Assembly (NCBI GenBank): GCA_036346225.1
Contig: JARFIW010001453.1
Span: 124,001 to 188,000, forward strand
Origin: Platerodrilus igneus
Taxonomy: Eukaryota > Arthropoda > Insecta > Coleoptera > Lycidae
Direction: 5' to 3'
DNA length: 64,000 bases
Position 1 is the stretch's first letter. The number at the start of each line of letters is the position of its first letter. The notes under the pieces were generated by a model that saw only the letters and a program-made list of their open reading frames with translations, was not told the origin of the DNA and ran no database searches. Below, piece by piece: positions 1 to 11,054 of the stretch. A program made the translations under genes and the position numbers.

Positions 1-545
1 AACGATATGTCGGATATATGTAGAATGTATACTGGACATATGTCGGATGTATGTCGGATATAGTTTGGATGTATGTCGGATGTATGTCATGTGGATGCGA
101 GAGGAGAGAGTAAAACAAAGTAGGGTGGAGGGGAGGGTTTAGGTTAGTTTACGTTGTTTGGAGTTAGGCTAGTCGGTGTTGTCTGAAGTTAGGTTAGGTT
201 AGTTGGACTTGGCAGGAGTTAGGTTAGCTAGTGTTGTCTGGAGTTAGGTTAGGTTAGTTGGACTAGTGTGAACTTAGGTTTGATAGAAGGAAAAATTGGT
301 AGGCTAGATCAGCGCCGCGGCGCTGACCTAACTTATCAAACAACGTAAACTAACCTAAACCTTCCCCTCTATTCTACTTCGTCCTCTCTCTTTTCGTATC
401 CGGTTAACATACATCCGACATACATCCAAACTATATCAGACATACATCGGACATATGTCCAGTATACATCTTACATATATTCGACATATATCCGACATAT
501 GTTCAACATATGTCCAACATATGTCAGCCATGTCCGACATTCGGG
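1..545. repeat. Foldback repeat with long imperfect inverted arms
   Basis: Left arm about 1-166 and right arm about 335-545 are imperfect reverse complements. Both carry repeated ATGTCGGATRTATG-type motifs, a purine-rich stretch (GAGGAGAGAG on the left, its complement on the right) and the word TTTAGGTTAGTTTACGTTG. The centre is a perfect GC palindrome, CAGCGCCGCGGCGCTG, at 310-325. The left spacer holds several AGGTTAGGTTAG words. No coding sequence is seen. It resembles a foldback or MITE-type element; the outer ends cannot be fixed because the window starts inside the motif array. Confidence 0.75.
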
Positions 546-800
546 CTAAATCCAACCTACGTCTGATTAATCTGATCTAGGTCGAATTTTCATCCAACCT
601 AGGTCGGAGGCAATTTCACCCTATAAGGCAATTTCACCCTATAAGGCAATTGCGCTCTATAAGGCAATTTCACTCTAACCTAACATCCTACATATATCCG
701 ACATATATCCGGACATATGTCGATGCGTACCCCTGCCCAGTCCGGCCTAGGTCGGATTAAATCCGACTTAGGTCGGATAACAAAACTGTTCCTAAACAAG
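546..800. repeat. Short repeated motifs upstream of the unknown gene
   Basis: Two motif classes occur here. The first is CCTAGGTCGGA and near variants (about 575-612 and 745-778), including both orientations (CTAGGTCGGATT followed by ATCCGACTTAGG). The second is a tandem of about 17 bp, GCAATTTCACCCTATAAG, with about four copies at 610-675. They lie directly upstream of the broken gene starting at 815. They could be iteron-like or simply local repeat expansion. Confidence 0.55.
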
Positions 801-814
801 AGAATGTAAGCGAT

Positions 815-2460
815 ATGGCGGTGTCCGACTATTCGGGTATCTTCGGCAATATACGCTCCCATTCTGTAGGGTACATAAGGGGCAATTTTTCGTATTCAAT
901 TCAGTATTCGGCAGTAGCTAGAATGGTAAACATGAGCGTCTTCAAGGTGATTAACGTTCCTCAACTTCTTGGGAATAAAGTGAAACCAACAAATGAGCGA
1001 TTTGGATTGTGGCTGCTGGCAGAAAATATGTGCAACAATAATCTGGTGACAGATATTGGTAATATTTGTTATATCGAAGGCGAACAGATGCTGACTGGTG
1101 GACTACACACACCAATTACAGAACCATTTTGTGACAATATAATGTTGGTTAAAATTTGCGACCTTCCTGACGCCGAGCAAACATCTGTAAACAAAAAAAT
1201 GTTTATTCTAAAAAAAGAAATTTGTGGTGCATTTAACAGCTATCTACGAAGGAAGTTTGACCGATTTGTTTCTGCTAGGCATGGTGTTAAAGCTAAGCTT
1301 CCGTTTTCTCTGAAAGCACTAACAAGATGGGACAGGGAGTAAAAGAAATTATCGGAAAAGAAGACCTCGCAAGCATTAATAAAAAATTCCAAAATCCTAT
1401 ATGTGTTCTGTACAAAGTGGAACTAGCAGATGTTAAGTTGGAAACTTTATTGGAAGAACTACCAGATATATTAGACGGGCTCAAAAAAGAATATTACTAT
1501 CTTTCTGACATGGATGTAACCCAAGATTTTGCTGGTATATTTAGCAAGATGAGGATGTGTAATTATTTAACTACAAACCATAACTTTTGCTACAAGGGAA
1601 AATACGAAGAAAAGTGTAATATTATAGTTGACAACGATAAAACTGTGGGAATCGATCGAGTAACATGGCTAACAACCAATGCAAGAATTAAGATATACAA
1701 CAAATTTGTGTGTCGGATAACAAATCCTGATGTTAATAAACAACTTGGAAATCATATACTAGACTTTTTACGTTGTCCGGATGTACGTTTAAGGGAAACA
1801 TTCGCGTATCCTTTGGTCAAAGAACATGGTATTACGCGATTGGAAGCGACAATATACAACTGTACAATTGGAGACTATGTCAGTGCGGAACAGGTGTATA
1901 ATCCCTTAAAAGACTGTTTAACCTTATTGGAAGATAGTTAGTTATACTTCCTAAAGGCACCAATGTACTCGGTACCACTTGCCAAAATGTGGAGTAAGCT
2001 ATCGAACAAGCTGTAAAAAAGCTGCTGTTTAGTGTATAATAACCTACTACAGTATGTGTATTGGGGGAATAGCAATACAAAGAAATTGACTGGCTTGCAA
2101 ATTAAGTTGTCCGAAAAACCGGAGGAAAGGGAAAAATTGATAAAGTATGTGCTTTTGGCTTCTAGTTTTAACTATTTACCTGTAAATTATTTGGAGATAG
2201 TAGAGGAGGAAGATAGCCAAGATAAAATAAAAATCGTACACAATAACTACATTAAAGCAGGTAGTACATATTTTACACAATCTGCAACACCATATTCTAC
2301 AATTCCAAAAAAACTAGAATTAAGTTTGATATTAGGTATAAGGGTACATTTCTCCCGAGGGTTGCTTCGATTTAAAAAATCTCTAAAGATTTGGGTTTCC
2401 CAGAAAAATCTAGACCGATATTATGTGTTATACCCTAAGACGATTTCGTATAACTTCTTT
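815..2460 (+). pseudogene. Broken gene of unknown function with a weak replication-initiator-like segment
   Basis: One coding sequence appears to span three open segments. The first (815-1342) passes into the second (1327-1941) through a frame change near 1325. The second and third (from 2032) share a frame and are separated by in-frame stops at 1939-1941 and about 2014-2016, with plausible coding between them. Without the breaks the product would be about 540 residues. The second segment has a run with an R-x-K-I-Y-N-K-F motif followed by G-I-T-R-L-E-A-T, the sort of arrangement seen near catalytic parts of some rolling-circle-type initiators. I see no clear HUH motif, so the family is not assigned. 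The third segment has a K-L-T-G-L motif after Y-W-G-N. The open frame runs into the G-rich minisatellite and loses its natural end. Alternatives are a viral relic or a novel transposon gene. Confidence 0.5.
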
Positions 2461-2771
2461 GGAGGGATGTGGAGGGATGTGGTGGGTTGTGGAATGATGT
2501 GGAGGTGGGAGGGGTGTGGAGGGATGTGGAGAAATGTGGGGTGATATGGAAGGTGTGGAGAGGTGCGGGGGGTTGTGGAGGGATGTGGTGGTGGGAAAGA
2601 TGTGAAGGAATGTGGATGAATGTGGAAGAATGTGAAGGGATGTGGAGGTGGAAGGATTTGGAGGTATGTGGAGGGATTTGGTGGGATGTGGAGGAGCGTG
2701 GAGGGACGTGCAAGGATGTGGAGAGATGTGGAGGTATGTGGAGGAATGTGGAGGGGTGTGGAGGTGGTTCC
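2461..2771. repeat. G-rich minisatellite, units around GGATGTGGAGG
   Basis: About 310 bp of degenerate repeats built on GGATGTGGAG/GGATGTGGTGG, almost free of C on the plus strand. Repeats of 8-17 bp are intermixed. Open frames across it on both strands (Trp/Gly/Glu-rich or Pro/His/Ser-rich) are by-products of composition and not genes. Confidence 0.9.
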
Positions 2772-2876
2772 AGAATCCGTGTTCTCCTTCTACTTACGAC
2801 TATAAATAGACTTTTTGAATAACACAACTAGCAAATGAAAAATAAAAATTACCTTAAGGAGCAATTTCAATTTCTT

Positions 2877-2879
<3 letters not shown>

Positions 2880-2910
<31 letters not shown>
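2880..2910. repeat. (TA)n microsatellite
   Basis: Perfect alternating TA of about 30 bp, separating the minisatellite region from retroelement sequence. Confidence 0.95.
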
Positions 2911-2912
<2 letters not shown>

Positions 2913-2934
2913 ATATAAAGATGAAATTAATTTA

Positions 2935-3200
2935 TTGGGATATTTTTGGTCATAAATAAAACGACTGTCAAATAATCTTTCGTTTTTAACTTGACGTTTC
3001 GATCATTATTCAGATCTTAATCATAAGCTAAAAGTTAGGTAATTAGAAACTAAATAATACATATATCAAAACTTACATAAAACTTGATTATTCTTAAATT
3101 TAAGGCTCGTATAAACTAATTTTGAATGACATTAGCAAAACTTGAGTGACAGAATTAAAATTGTTTTTTGTATGCAATTTTGATGTTACAAAAACCAAGT
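2935..3200. other. Noncoding retroelement-like terminus, degenerate ribozyme-like motif
   Basis: Read on the minus strand, about 2985-3022 contains GATC-loop-GATC followed by GAAACGTC and preceded by TGATTAA. This matches the layout of a hammerhead core but position G8 is not conserved, so it is at best decayed. The rest of this stretch shows no coding sequence. Confidence 0.3.
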
Positions 3201-3269
3201 TAAGTTAAATAATTTTTGGATATAAATACGATAAAAATGAAAAGAATGTATAAATATTGTACATTAAAT

Positions 3270-5760
3270 AACAGCAACGGTTTAGGAATCAAGTAAAAGA
3301 CTGTAGAAGCTACCCAGAAGCAGACATAGATACTGACCACAACATCGTAATTATGAAGGCCGCACTTAAATTTAAAAATCTGAAAAAAAGGAACGGAAAA
3401 AGGCACTTGGACTTAGAGAAACTAAAAGATAAAGATATTCAAGTAAGATTCGAAAAAAAGTCAAATGAATTACTGAATGATATCGGGAAAATATCTGAAA
3501 CTAAGGAAGTAGAAACAGAATGGAATAACATTAAATCCAGCCTAGACATGACGGCCAGAGATATTTTGGGGTATACACAAAAAGAAAATAAGAAACCATG
3601 GATAACAAAGGATATCGTGAATTTAATAGAAGAAAGACGAAAATACAAAAATAAATCAGACGAAACAGGAAAACAGAGATACAAAGCCATAAAATGGGAA
3701 ATTATTCGAAAATGCAGGAAAGCTAAAGAACAATGGATTGTTGAAAAGTGCAAAGAAGTACAAACTAAGATGGAAATAGGAAAGACAGACGAAGCATACA
3801 AATTAATTAGAATGAATTTTAGGGATATAAAACCGTATAGCAAAAATATAAGGGACGCACAAGGAAACGTCATTATAGAAAACGTAGAGAAAGTGAGTAG
3901 ATGGCAAGAATATATAGGAATTTATATGCAGGAGAGGAACTAACTGCATTAGAACAGGAATCAGACATTGAAAATGATGACTTGGGATATCCTATACTTC
4001 GAGACGAGTTTGAATTAGCATTAAAGAGTCTGAAAAATGGTAAGGCGCCGGGTACAGATAAGGTGCAAGCAGAAACTCTAAAAGCCGCTGGACAAGCAGT
4101 AACAGAACGTCTCTTCCAACTTGTAAGCTATATGTATGAGACAGGCGAGATACCCAAAGATTTCAAACGTAGCATCATAGTAACTATACCAAAAAAGAAA
4201 GGCACGGATAGATGTGAAAATTTTCGAACAATAAGTTTGACAGCACACGTGGCAAAAATATTAACTAGAATTGTGCAAAGACGAATGGAAAAACGAGCTG
4301 AAGAAATACTAGGAGAAGACCAATTTGGGTTTAGGCGAAACAGGGGAACACGGGAGGCTATTTTAGCTCTGAGAGTGATAATGGAGAAAACAATAGAAAA
4401 AGCATGTTTATAGGGTTTGTAGATCTGGAAAAAGCATTCGACAATGTAAATTGGAAAAAAATGTTTGAAATACTCAAAAAGATTGGAATGAGTTATAGGG
4501 ATAGACGAATAGTACATAGCTTATACAAAAAGCAAACAGCAGTAATAGAATTAGAGCAGGAACGTAGAGAAGTAAACATTAAGAAAGGGGTGAGACAGGG
4601 ATGTGCCCTATCCCCATTGATTTTTAACTTGTACATAGAAGAGGCAATGAATACTGTCAAATGCAGGAAGACATTTGGAATTACTATGCAGGGACAAAAA
4701 ATTGATATGCTTAGATTTGCAGATGATATAGCGGTATTAGCGTCTAGCAAGGAAGAGTTAGAAGCTGCTCTTAATGAAATGGAAACGGTTCTAACAGAGA
4801 GATACGGTATGAAAATTAACAAAACTAAAACTAAAGTTCTAGTTTGCAAAGGTGGGGAAAATAAATCAAAAACAAGAATACAAGTATTTAACACGAACTT
4901 ACAAGAGGTTAAGGATTTCTGCTACCTAGGAAGCCAAATAACGCAAGATGGGAAAAGCACAAAAGATATAAAACAAAGATTAGCACAAGGTCGTGCTACA
5001 TTTAACAAGAAAAGCAACTACTGTGCTCAAAGACCACAAACATAGAAACAAGGAAAAGATTGCTTAAAACATATGTGTGGAGCACAGCACTGTACGGCTG
5101 TGAAGCCTGGACAGTAGGAGAAGCGGACAAGAAAAGGTAGAAGCCTTTGAAATGTGGTGTTACAGGCGTATGATGAAGATATCATGGACAGACAAAGTTA
5201 AGAACGAAGAGGTACTAAAATGGTAGGGAAGAAAGAAATATGTGGAAAACGGTAAAAAATACGAGAGATAGGATGATAGGCCACATACTACGGCATGAGG
5301 GAATAGTGCGGAATATATTAGAAGCAGAGATAGGAAAAAAGAGAAGAAGAGGCAGACCCAGATTAGACTACTGCACACAGATAGTAAAAGATGTAGGCAG
5401 TAGAGATTTCAGGGAGATGTGTAGGCTAGCCCAGAATAGAAATCAATGGAGGTACGCATCCAACCAATCTCAAGATTGATAAACTAATGACGAAAACATA
5501 ACTGTGCTTAAACATGATGATTATTATAAGTAACTACAAGAATTGGTTGGGCAATATTCTCGAATAATATTAAGTGTGTGAAAGGATTTACTGGAAAACC
5601 ATTATTTCGGCAAATGTCTAAGTGTTGGGGGATCTTGGTAGCCACAGGTTGCTTAACCTCCTTCACTGAATCTCGGTAAAATAGGGTATAAAATTAGAAA
5701 ACAATAGAAAGGGAACGAGCTGAATACACATACTCCCTGAAAAGAAGAAAAAGAAGAAAA
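3270..5760 (+). mobile_element. 5'-truncated non-LTR retrotransposon (LINE) with 3' UTR
   Basis: The element begins inside the endonuclease domain, continues through a reverse transcriptase and a C-terminal domain, and has a 3' UTR of about 280 bp ending in an A/G-rich tail near 5740-5760. Its 3' part recurs at 6745-7560, 38165-39222 and (minus strand) 57443-57733 and 59580-60340, which defines the shared 3' end. Clade is not certain; the endonuclease/C-terminal layout suggests an RTE- or Jockey-type insect LINE. Confidence 0.85.
3275..5479 (+). pseudogene. LINE ORF2: endonuclease remnant, reverse transcriptase, C-terminal domain
   Basis: The first ~25 codons hold the end of an AP-type endonuclease (T-D-H-N-I-V, matching the family's S-D-H motif, at about 3330-3352). 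A linker rich in Lys/Glu follows (3353-3920). Reverse transcriptase blocks are G-K-A-P-G-T-D near 4040, Q-F-G-F-R near 4321, V-D-L-E-K-A-F-D near 4420, R-Q-G-C-A-L-S-P near 4595 and the catalytic F-A-D-D near 4717. The C-terminal part (5240-5479) has G-H-I-L-R-H and G-R-P-R motifs, typical of insect LINEs. The reading frame changes near 3910, 4405 and between 5030 and 5240, so the protein is not made intact. The catalytic Asp pair is still present, so decay is by frameshifts and 5' truncation. Confidence 0.85.
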
Positions 5761-6051
5761 CCACCAAAAACGCAAAATCAAAGTAGCTGCTTATATAACC
5801 CTACATAAAAATAACTGAGTTGCAAACGAATCCGTGACTTTCAGTAAACAATGGATTCCATTACTAAAAGAAATAACAAAAGAAATAACAAATGAAAATC
5901 AAATGCCCACAATATCTAGGTAGCATTGCAAGTTTTCCTGGGTTTTCCTTGCAATATTAACATGAAATACAGCCTACATACATGATTTCTATTTATACAT
6001 AAAATAACTAATTACATAAAAATAAGCATGTTAACAATCCTTGTAAAACAG
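5761..6051. other. Noncoding spacer after the LINE
   Basis: AT-rich, no ORF or RNA gene recognised. It leads into the 71-bp tandem repeat. Confidence 0.5.
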
Positions 6052-6242
6052 CATTGGTATCTGACAAGTATAAATCCACAATAAGGTTACCTCAAAACCA
6101 TATACAATCTCCGTTGAACAGTATTGGTATCTGACAAGTGTAAACCCGCCATAGGGTCGCCTCAGATCCATATACAATCTTCATAGAACAACATTGGTAT
6201 CTGACAAGTGTAAACCCGCCATAGAGTCGCCTCAGAACCATG
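6052..6242. repeat. 71-bp tandem repeat, about 2.7 copies
   Basis: Units start at 6052, 6123 and 6194, each with ATTGGTATCTGACAAG, then TAAACCCGCCATAGG (diverged in the first unit), then GCCTCAGA and a CATATACAATCT spacer. Copies two and three are closer to each other than to the first. No coding potential. Confidence 0.85.
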
Positions 6243-6479
6243 TTAAAATCTACCAAAGAGGTAACTTAAATCATAATGAATTTTTCCCCTCAAAAAAAAA
6301 TATAAAAAAACGACTACTTAAGCCTTTCAATAATGCAATCGCACACTTCTTTAATAACCATCCTCTCAATTGTATAAATAGAAACATGTTAAAAAATGTT
6401 TTCCAATTCCAAGTTATTGAATTTATATGAAATTCACCAATAAAAATTAATCAGCTGATTTCACGTTAAGCGTATTGGC

Positions 6480-6740
6480 TACCTAAAGAAAGCCGATCCC
6501 AGGTCGCAACACAAATTGAAGGTAATCATTCTGTTAAACTTTAAAAATTTTTGCTTAGTATACTCAAACCAAATATTTCAAACACCAATAAATCAAAGCC
6601 ACCTTCAATTTATGTCATAAATGTCAAACTTGAAGTTTTTATTATTATTTTGACAACGATCCTAGGTCATGGATCGAAACGTAAATAAAGTTGATTTTAA
6701 AAACTATGAGTGGTTTAATTCCCAAAGAAGATTAACTTGA
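6480..6740 (+). other. Noncoding terminus of a dispersed repeat with decayed ribozyme-like core
   Basis: About 6652-6686 contains GATCC-loop-GGATC followed by GAAACGT and preceded by TGACAAC. It has the layout of a hammerhead stem II plus GAAA, but the upstream core is degenerate. The following AAATAAAGTTGATTTT looks like the 3' end of a retroelement-derived repeat. No ORF. Confidence 0.35.
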
Positions 6741-6744
6741 ATAC

Positions 6745-7560
6745 ACATGTTGTATGAGAATTTTAGGGAACTATGTAGGCTAGCTCAGAATATAAATAAG
6801 TGCAGGTACGTGTCCAACCAGTTTTGAGACGGAAAACCTAATGACGAAAAAATAAGCGCAGATAAATCTGATGATAAGTATAAACAACTAGTTGTTGGTT
6901 GCGAAATATCTGCAACTAATGTTGACTGTGCGAAAAGATAAATTGGAAAATATATTAAATCGCCAAATGGTTAAGTGTTGGGGGAACTTGGCAGGCACAG
7001 ACTGCTTACCTCCCTTCACAACCATTGAAGGTCGGAGAAATAGGGGCATATAACTGTAAAACAATAGAAAGTGATCGAACTGCATCTAACAAGAAAGAAC
7101 ATCGCCTATGAGGAAAGACAACAAACATAGAATAAGAAGAAAATTGTTGAAAGCATATGTGTGGAGCACAGCACAGTATGCCTATGAAATACGGGAAGTC
7201 TGAAACGCAGACAGAAAAACGGTAGCAGCCTTTTGAAATGATGTGCTTTAGATGTATGAGGATGATAGATGGACAGACAAAGATAATAACAAATAAGTTA
7301 CAGAAATAGTAGGGGAACAAAGATATCTGGGGAAAAAGAAAAATAGTAGGGCGGAATACGTTCTAAGGAATTTTTGGGGAATAGTATGTGATATATTACA
7401 AGCAGAGATAGGAAAAAAGAAGTAGATGTAGACCTAGATCAGACAGTTATAGATGCAAACTGTGCATATTTCAGGGAAATCTGTAGGTTAGTTCAGAATA
7501 GGGAACAATGATGATACGCGTCTAACCAGTTCTAGGACTGAAGACCTAATGATGATGAAA
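6745..7560 (+). mobile_element. Two tandem LINE 3'-end fragments
   Basis: 6745-7075 matches the LINE from about 5405 to 5730 (C-terminal codons plus 3' UTR, including TAAGTGTTGGGGGA). Immediately downstream, 7095-7560 matches the same LINE from about 5035 to 5510. The second copy lies head-to-tail directly behind the 3' end of the first. Both are strongly decayed, with no continuous reading frame. Confidence 0.75.
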
Positions 7561-7574
7561 TAACAGCACTACAA

Positions 7575-8338
7575 TTAATGTTTATATAAATCGGAGTAAA
7601 CAACACTTAAGTTATTTAGGTTCTGTTTGTTGTTGATGCACTTTTTTTCTTTTTGTATATGAAATGATTCGAGTAATAAGCGTTTCTTGTAATTTTGTTC
7701 TATTTCTAAAATTTTAGTGTCTTTGAGTGAAGGTGTGTGTTTGGTAGAATGTATATGTGTTGAGAAGGCACAATTGTTTTTTCCCAATTTTGCATCACTG
7801 CGGTGTTGAGTTAATCTGTACTTTAACCACTGACCAGTTTGACCAATGTAGGAGTGGTTGCAAATACATTGAATCTTATATACAACGTTACTGCACATTT
7901 CGGTGTTTGTTTTATCTTTAAGGGGCGAAAAAAGGTTTTTAATCGACTTCACATAGTAGTATGCAATGCCTATATTTGGTTTTTTTAAAATTGTGGAGTT
8001 AGTTTTTCAATGTATGGAAGCTTGTTGTAGATCAGTTGTTGTGTTGTTTTTTGTTCTGGTAAAATGTTGGTATTCAGCAATCTGTTGACAATTTGAATGG
8101 GATAACCATTACTGATAAAGACTTGTTTTAATTCTTTAATGTTGTTATGTAGAAAAATTGGATTGCTTATTTTTGTAATTCGATTTTTTAGTGCTAAGAT
8201 GGTATTGACTTTGTGTTTATTGCTGTGATTGGAGTTGTAGTTAATGTATCTATCAGAATTTGTAGGTTTTTTATAGTAATTAAAAATCAAATTTAAAAAA
8301 AGAAGAAGACAGAAAAATTTCATTTCTTGACACATTGA
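7575..8338 (-). pseudogene. Penelope-like element: end of reverse transcriptase and GIY-YIG endonuclease
   Basis: On the minus strand, 8335-7985 encodes the C-terminal end of a Penelope-type reverse transcriptase (K-K-P-T-N-S-D-R-Y-I-N-Y-N-S-N-H motif). It is followed by 7952-7575 with a GIY-YIG nuclease (V-V-Y-K-I-Q-C, then H-S-Y-I-G-Q-T-G-Q, then R-L-T-Q-H-R). The two parts are one polypeptide in the family. Here they are separated by a small frameshift in the A/T run near 7975-7985, with a plausible bridging reading between. The fingers and palm of the RT are missing, being cut off at about 8340 by an LTR fragment. In the family the RT extends DNA from a nick and the GIY-YIG domain helps target-site cleavage. 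This copy is inactive. Confidence 0.88.
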
Positions 8339-8344
8339 TTATTC

Positions 8345-9510
8345 AATCAGAGAACAACAATTTGAGCTTATATTAACGGGAAGGTTAGATGTGGGGTTAT
8401 TTAACTCGAGTAAGTCACGTCGCGAGTCCACGTGTAGTTTAGATAACTGATAATACAGAATATCGATTTGTACCATTCAGACCAAGGTAGAAAAGGAAGG
8501 AGAAAATGCGTCAAGCAGAGACACTAATAATTAAAGGCGTGATTTGTGTAGCGTCACGAGGGTCACGATTGGTTGAAAACAAGATGCAAACATGAGAGGT
8601 GTAAACATAACATTTCTGTATAAAATTTAATTAGTTGTTCTCAGACGTTGCGAGCCGTGTGGAAATTTCATAGATTTTAAACTTGGACGTGTGCAAATTT
8701 TGGAGAATCGCGTGCCGAGATGTCGAAAAGGGAACAGAGAATGCGAAATTCTAAAAACTGGCCGTTGTGGGGACAAAACCGACGGACGGGCTAGCCATTA
8801 TATAAACCCGGACTTTAAACAGTTTCGCTCTCTTAGATTTTTGATTATTCGATGCTTTAAACAGTGCTCTTCGATTTTCGATTTGATTCAATACTTGAAA
8901 CAGTTTGCTCTTATATTTTGTGATTATTGAATACTTTAAAATAGTTTGCTCTTTACGTGCTACGATACAAGTTATTATGCATTAGTGCACTTAGAAAAGA
9001 AGATACAAGGTAATAAAGTCTAGTTATATTTGCGAGTATTACTGTACCAATTATCCAAATTTGTAACGATAAATGAATAAACAAAAGTAGGCAGTTTTGG
9101 GGTATAGCGTGAAAGAAGTATGAATTTCTTTGCTATTTTTCGGGGGTGTTAATAATTAAATGTTATTCGTAATCGTGATTGGATCCACAAAACAAGATTT
9201 TGATATACTTAGATGAGTCCTGAGAAGCCCTGAAACAATTTTAGAAGAATGGTGGTGTAGAAAATTTTAAAAACGTTCAGAATCAGAAGCCGTAAACATA
9301 ACCCAGTTTGAAATTTTATGATACTGATATTTATGCTGAAATTTAATTTTGAAATTTTAATGTATTATGAATATTGATGTAAATAGAGTTAACGCTGATG
9401 TTTGCGGTAGGAATGTGTTTGTTTTTTTTATGAATGAGGATGAAAGTTTTAACTAGGTGAGCAGCCGAGGCGGAAAGAGTAAAGAGGCGATTATTAGAAG
9501 AGAATCACAG

Positions 9511-9517
<7 letters not shown>
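8345..9517 (+). mobile_element. 5'-truncated solo LTR, subfamily D
   Basis: The sequence is homologous, in reverse, to the LTR at 40417-42369: shared blocks include GCTTATATTAACG, ATATCGATTTG, GAGAGGTG and the terminal AGGTGAGCAGCCGAGGCGG. It ends in CACAGCA at about 9511-9517, directly followed by a (TA)n tract. The LTR start is missing, cut by the Penelope fragment. No internal retroelement sequence follows. Confidence 0.8.

Positions 9518-9572
<55 letters not shown>
9518..9572. repeat. (TA)n microsatellite at an LTR end
   Basis: About 55 bp of TA/AT directly after the CACAGCA end of the LTR fragment. Confidence 0.95.
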
Positions 9573-9577
<5 letters not shown>

Positions 9578-11054
9578 GTTTTATAGGGTAAAACTCGGCA
9601 TATTCTCCTTTATTAGTTCTATTACTTCAATTATTATATAACTTTTATCAAATTATCAATTCTACTTTCACATGAACTAAGTCTTACTGAGTACTCTTTT
9701 CAGTGTTCACTTGTTCGCTACAGCATTCAGATTAATAAAAGAAAACTTATAAAAGTTTTGACTCCTTGAAATATGCATAGCTGCAGTTTTTCAAGTGAGT
9801 CATTCGTGCCTTTGAGAAAATAGTTCTTTTTATCTCATGAGCTATAATTTAGTTGTACTAGACTAAACATCAAATCAAAGCCTTCTGTCCGATATGATTC
9901 TGTCAGTACCTCTCTCGTCAGCTAAATTAAAATAATATGCCACTATTACATAAAACAGGATTAATGACTAAAATTAGTGCAAGCAAGAAAGTTATTGTTA
10001 TTACATATATGAATGTTATGATTTTGAATTTACAAACATTGCCTTTAAAAATGTTTTTTAAGAAAAATTCTTTTTAGGAAAAACGAAACTGCGGGAATTC
10101 TTTTTTTCTGTTTTCAGATTTGGCGTCTTTTGGCGTTGCGCCCGGGCACGATAGACCACCTTGCCCCCCCCCCGTTGCTACGCCGCTGTGTAAGTATTAA
10201 CCCTCAGAGTGAGAGTGCGGTCAAACCGAAAGCAGTTCGATTACATTTCTCGTAATGCAGTGAAGCTGTGTGCGGTCGGAGTACCGCACATTAATCTGTT
10301 TAGAAATTATATTATGAGTAATACGAACACGGCGTTGGATATTATAGCTATACTATAATTACACGGAGCTACATTATTTTTTATAAATACAACCGGCGAC
10401 ACAGTTTGCTAAAATTTATATTTAGGTAATTAAAAATGCATATTACAATGTCTAACCAAATTTACTAATTCCATAAGTTTTAAGGTGTAATGTGCGCGGC
10501 GCACAAGTAGCACCTATGGAATATCCGCCTCTGAGTTATCCGATGCACCCTTAAATTTGTTACCCCTTCTGGGCAAATCAAGATCATCAACCTAACGTCT
10601 ATTTCACCCGTAACATCCTTTGTAATTTGTGTAGGAATAAGGGGCACTCTTTAGCTACGCCAATGTGGGAAAATGTTGTTTTACTAATTTTATATGTTGT
10701 TTCGTTTTAGGAAATGAAAATTCATTTCCAGCTTTCGTATTTGGCGTAAAGACATATAATTTTATAACAAATATAATCTGTCTACACCACTCGGTTACTA
10801 AAATCTATTGATTTTCTTCACCGTTGGGTCATGCGCTGAAGTCGCGCGATTGCTATTTTGTCGATCAAGTGCCAGAAGATTGCATTGATTTAGAAAGTAA
10901 TTCCTCCCGGTTTTAATACTTGTTACGAGCAGAAAGTAGTGTAATGAACTAATCAGTAATGTGGGCACCACATATTCGCTATCGTATTTCGTTACAAACC
11001 GTAAGCAATAATGGTATAGTTTACATTAATTATTTTAATTAAATATTCTTATAG
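9573..11054. other. Noncoding region, probably intron or upstream DNA of the zinc-finger gene
   Basis: No convincing coding sequence. A poly-C run at about 10165-10174 beside CGTTGCTACGCCGCTG looks like the end of an old dispersed repeat. A small open stretch at about 10840-10898 was considered as an exon and not adopted. The region ends in a good splice acceptor (TTCTTATAG) at 11046-11054. Confidence 0.5.

Noticed and set aside
180..262. AGGTTAGGTTAG words as telomeric (TTAGG)n repeats
   Set aside because: Only two to three consecutive units, mixed with other sequence and embedded in the foldback; not a telomere array.
2435..2827. Long open frames on both strands (Trp/Gly-rich and Pro/His/Ser-rich proteins)
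   Set aside because: They are frame by-products of the G-rich minisatellite.
6052..6242. CRISPR-like array
   Set aside because: The 71-bp units are contiguous tandem repeats without unique spacers, in a eukaryotic transposon context.
10840..10898. Possible upstream exon of the zinc-finger gene (reads D-C-Y-F-V-D-Q-V-P-E-D-C)
   Set aside because: Splice phases do not fit the exon at 11055 and no firm acceptor is seen; too short to support.
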